Shown here piece after piece: positions 60,170 to 64,000 of a stretch of DNA of 64,000 nucleotides. Within the stretch, counting starts at the first letter, position 1, and each line of letters opens with the position of its first letter. The notes beneath the pieces are model-generated. The model saw nothing but the letters and a program-made list of their open reading frames with translations, was not told the DNA's origin and did no database searches. Position numbers and translations under genes: made by a program. The DNA comes from Coccinella septempunctata. Lineage: Eukaryota > Arthropoda > Insecta > Coleoptera > Coccinellidae. The stretch spans positions 19,280,001 to 19,344,000 of the forward strand of contig NC_058189.1 in the NCBI RefSeq assembly GCF_907165205.1, read 5' to 3'.

Positions 60170-63100
60170 CACAACATTCTCATCAAAATATCAACACTAC
60201 AAAATCGGTCTGAGCCAAACATCTGATGGACGATTTTTATTCAAACTAAGCCAATACTGTATGGAGATATCAACATACAGGTTCCAATTATTCAACGATT
60301 CGAGCATTCTAAGGATCGAAAATTTCGAGGCGTTTGAATGAAAATCGTCTATTTAGTGAGTCAACACAATAAGACACAATATTGATCTACCTCATATGGT
60401 GACTTCAAAAGCACTCACAACATTCTCATCAAAATATCAACACTACAAAATCGGTCTGAGCCAAACATCTGATGGAAGATTTTTATTCAAACTAAGCCAA
60501 TACTGTAAGGAGATATCAACATACAGGTTCCAATTATTCAACGATTCGAGCGTTCTAAGGTTCGAATATTTCGAGGCGTTCGAATGAAAATCGTCTATTT
60601 AGTGAGTCAACACTATAAGGCACAATATTGATCTACCTCATATGATGTATTCAAAAGCACTCACGATATTCTCATCAAAATATCAGCACTACAAAATCGG
60701 TCTGAGCCAAACATCTGATGGACGATTTTTATTCAAACTAAGCCAATACTGTATGGAGATATCAACATACAGGTTCCAATTATTCAACGATTCGAGCATT
60801 CTAAGAATCGAATATTTCGAAGCGTTCGAATGAAAATCGTCTATTTAGTGAGTCAACACTATAAGGCACAATATTGATCTACCTCATATGATGTATTCTA
60901 AAGCACTCACGATATTCTCATCAAAATATCAGCACTACAAAATCGGTCTGAGCCAAGAATCTGATTGACGATTTTTATTCAAACTAAGCCAATACTGTAT
61001 GGAGATATCAACATACAGGTTCCAATTATTCAACGATTCGAGCATACTAAGGATCGAAAATTTCGAGGCGTTTGAATGAAAATCGTCTATTTAGTGAGTC
61101 AACAAAATAAGACACAATATTGATCTACCTCATATGGTGTATTCAAAAGCACTCACAACATTCTCATCAAAATATCAACACTACAAAATCGGTCTGAGCC
61201 AAACATCTGATCGACGATTTTTATTCGAACTTAGCCAATACTGTATGGAGATATCAACATACAGGTTTCAATTATTCAACGATTCGGGCATTCTAAGAAT
61301 CGAATATTTCGAGCCGTTTGAATGAAAATCGTCTATTTAGTGAGTCAACACAATGAGCACAATATTGATCTACCTTATATGGTGTATTTAAAAGCACTGA
61401 CAATATTCTCATCAAAATATCAACACTACAAAATCGGTCTGAGCCAAACATCTTATAAACGATTTTTATTCAAACTAAGCCAATAGTGTGTGGAGATATC
61501 AACATACAGGTTCCAATTATTCAACGATTCGAGCATTCTAAGGATCGGAAATTTCGAGGCGTTCGAATGAATATCGGCTATTTAGTGAGTCAACACAATA
61601 AGACACAATATTGATCTACCTCATATGGTGTATTCAAAAGCACTCACAACATTCTCATCAAAATATCAACACTACAAAATCGGTCTGAGCCAAACATCTG
61701 ATGAACGATTTTTATTCAAACTAAGCCAATACTGTATGGAGATATCAACATACAGGTTCCAATTATTCAACGATTCGAGCAATCTAAGAATCGAATATTT
61801 CGAGGCGTTCGAATGAAAATCGTCTATTTAGTGAGTCAACACAATAAGACACAATATTGATCTACCTCATATGGTGTATTCAAAAGCACTCACAACATTC
61901 TCATCAAAATATCAACACTACAAAATCGGTCTGAGCCAAACATCTGATGGACGATTTTTATTCAAACTAAGCCAATACTGTATGGAGATATCAACATACA
62001 GGTTCCAATTATTCAACGATTCGAGCATTCTAAGTATCGAAAATTTCGAGGCGTTTGAAAGAAAATCGTCTATTTAGTGAGTCAACACAATAAGACACAA
62101 TATTGATCTACCTCATATGGTGTATTCAAAAGCACTTACAACATTCTCATCAAAATATCAACACTACAAAATCGGTCTGAGCCAAACATCTGATGGACGA
62201 TTTTTATTCAAACTAAGCCAATACTGTATGGAGATATCAACATACAGGTTCCAATTATTCAACGATTCGAGCATTCTAAGAATCGAATATTTCGAGGCGT
62301 TCGAATTAAAATCGTCTATTTAGTGAGTCAACACAATAAGACACAATATTGATCTACCTCATATGATGTATTCAAAAGCACTCACAATATTGATCTACCT
62401 CATATGATGTATTCAAAAGCACTCACAATATTCTCATCAAAATATCAGCACTACAAAATCGGTCTGAGCCAAACATCTGATGGACGATTTTTATTCAAAC
62501 TAAGCCAATACTGTATGGAGATATCAACATACAGGTTCCAATTATTCAACGATTCGAGCATTCTAAGCATCGAAAATTTCGAGGCGTTTGAAAGAAAATC
62601 GTCTATTTAGTGAGTCAACACAATAAGACACAATATTGATCTACCTCATATGGTGTATTCAAAAGCACTCACAACATTCTCATCAAAATATCAACACTAC
62701 AAAATCGGTCTGAGCCAAACATCTGATGGACGATTTTTATTCAAACTAAGCCAATACTGTATGGAGATATCAACATACAGGTTCCAATTATTCAACGATT
62801 CGAGCATTCTAAGGATCGAAAATTTCGAGGCGTTTGAATGAAAATCGTCTATTTAGTGAGTCAACACAATAAGACACAATATTGATCTACCTCATATGGT
62901 GTATTCAAAAGCACTCACAACATTCTCATCAAAATATCAACACTACAAAATCGGTCTGAGCCAAACATCTGATGGACGATTTTTATTCAAACTAAGCCAA
63001 TACTGTATGGAGATATCAACATACAGGTTCCAATTATTCAACGATTCGAGCAATCTAAGAATCGAATATTTCGAGGCGTTCGAATGAAAATCGTCTATTT

Positions 63101-64000
63101 AGTGATTCAACACTATGAGGCACAATATTGATCTACCTCATATGATGTATTCAAAAGCACTCACGATATTTTCATCAAAATATCAACACTACAAAATCGG
63201 TCTGAGCCAAACATCTGATGGACGATTTTTATTCAAACTAAGCCAATACTGTATGGAGATATCAACATACAGGTTCCAATTATTCAAAGATTCGAGCATC
63301 CTAAGAATCGAATATTTCGAGGCGTTCGAATGAAAATCGTCTATTTAGTGAGTCAACACTATAAGGCACAATATTGATCTACCTCAAATGGTGTATTCAA
63401 AAGCACTCACAACATTCTAATCAAAATATCAACACTACAAAATCGGTCTGAGCCAAACATCTGATGGACGATTTTTATTCAAACTAAGCCAATACTGTAT
63501 GGAGATATCAACAGACAGGTTCCAATTATTCAACGATTCGAGCATTCTAAGGATCGAAAATTTCGAGGCGTTTGAATGAAAATCGTCTATTTAGTGAGTC
63601 AACACAATAAGACACAATATTGATCTACCTCATATGGTGTATTCGAAAGCACTCACAACATTCTCATCAAAATATCAACACTACAAAATCGGTCTGAGCC
63701 AAACATCTGATGGACGATTTTTATTCAAACTAAGCCAATACTGTATGGAGATATCAACAGACAGGTTCCAATTATTCAACGATTCGAGCGTTCTAAGGTT
63801 CGAATATTTCGAGGCGTTCGAATGAAAATCGTCTATTTAGTGATTCAACACTATAAGGCACAATATTGATCTACCTCATATGGTGACTTCAAAAGCACTC
63901 ACAACATTCTCATCAAAATATCAACACTACAAAATCGGTCTGAGCCAAACATCTGATGGACGATTTTTATTCAAACTAAGCCAATACTGTATGGAGATAT
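60170..64000 (+). repeat. 246-bp satellite array, block 5 (about 15.6 monomers, runs off window)
   Basis: Same monomer and orientation. Units are more individual than in block 2: ATATGATG junctions, several single-base length changes (for example near 61353) and a 41-bp partial duplication near 62345-62405. In two or three units the usual TGA after the 63rd codon is lost (GAAAGAAAATC at 62057 and 62589; GAATTAAAATC at 62303) so the frame runs five codons longer. This fits less homogenisation towards the array edge. It continues past 64000. Confidence 0.96.

Noticed and set aside
3194..64000. Each 63-codon satellite frame as a separate gene
   Set aside because: They are phases of one tandem repeat without promoters, and several have stops. 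Described once as a repeat and as a finding.
3194..64000. Hammerhead ribozyme in the satellite (CTGATGGACGA, CTGATGAACGA in one unit)
   Set aside because: The CTGATGA core is not conserved among monomers and no matching GAAA core with stems follows at the right distance.
3194..64000. CENP-B box
   Set aside because: No TTCG....A..CGGG arrangement was found in the monomer; TTCGAGGCG does not fit.

Overview
This window is almost entirely repetitive, intergenic eukaryotic DNA. The transposon families (BEL/Pao, Ty3/Gypsy, Jockey, an R2-like fragment, a P-element-like transposon with THAP exons) and the spliceosomal introns point to an insect, possibly a beetle; the species cannot be named from sequence alone. 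No ordinary host gene, tRNA or rRNA is visible. The setting looks like satellite heterochromatin that has acted as a landing pad for transposons.

The backbone is one AT-rich satellite array with a 246-bp monomer (246 = 3 x 82). It is seen in five blocks: 3194-17200, 18783-24367, 30314-37599, 41403-41918 and 60170-64000, about 31 kb or roughly 127 monomers. The blocks were once continuous: at each interruption the monomer resumes in phase, with a target-site duplication (TSD) where one is expected. Monomer variants are arranged in multi-monomer duplications with offsets of 4898, 7604 and 13084 bp. Each monomer holds an open frame of about 63 codons, an 18-bp inverted repeat and a TGAGTCA site.

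Layout. 1-2832: 3' part of a broken Jockey-type LINE (copy A). 2833-3193: minus-strand R2-like reverse transcriptase fragment. 3194-17200: satellite. 17201-18782: non-coding element with 13-bp terminal inverted repeats (TIRs). 18783-24367: satellite. 24368-30313: young Gypsy-type LTR element with CAGC TSD whose only ORF fuses a Gag-like N-terminus to an integrase C-terminus. 30314-37599: satellite. 37600-41402: young BEL/Pao element (BEL-A) with TGGTG TSD, an open RT-RNase H frame, shuffled integrase and Gag pieces and a membrane-anchor-like tail. 41403-41918: satellite. 41919-60169: a second BEL/Pao element (BEL-B) with CACAA TSD. 60170-64000: satellite.

BEL-B is itself split. A Jockey-type LINE (copy B, 44657-56069, 12-bp TSD) sits in its protease region. 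Within the copy B interval lie a four-exon THAP-domain gene (45613-46773) and a complete-looking P-like transposon (47027-50916) with about 47-bp TIRs, a 7-8 bp TSD and a four-exon transposase. The order of events is therefore satellite, then BEL-B, then Jockey, then THAP/P-like DNA.

Functionally the window is a set of selfish elements at different stages of decay. BEL-A and the Gypsy element lack parts needed for autonomous movement yet have near-identical LTRs, so they were probably mobilised in trans. BEL-B and both Jockey copies carry stops and frameshifts. The P-like transposase has no visible break.
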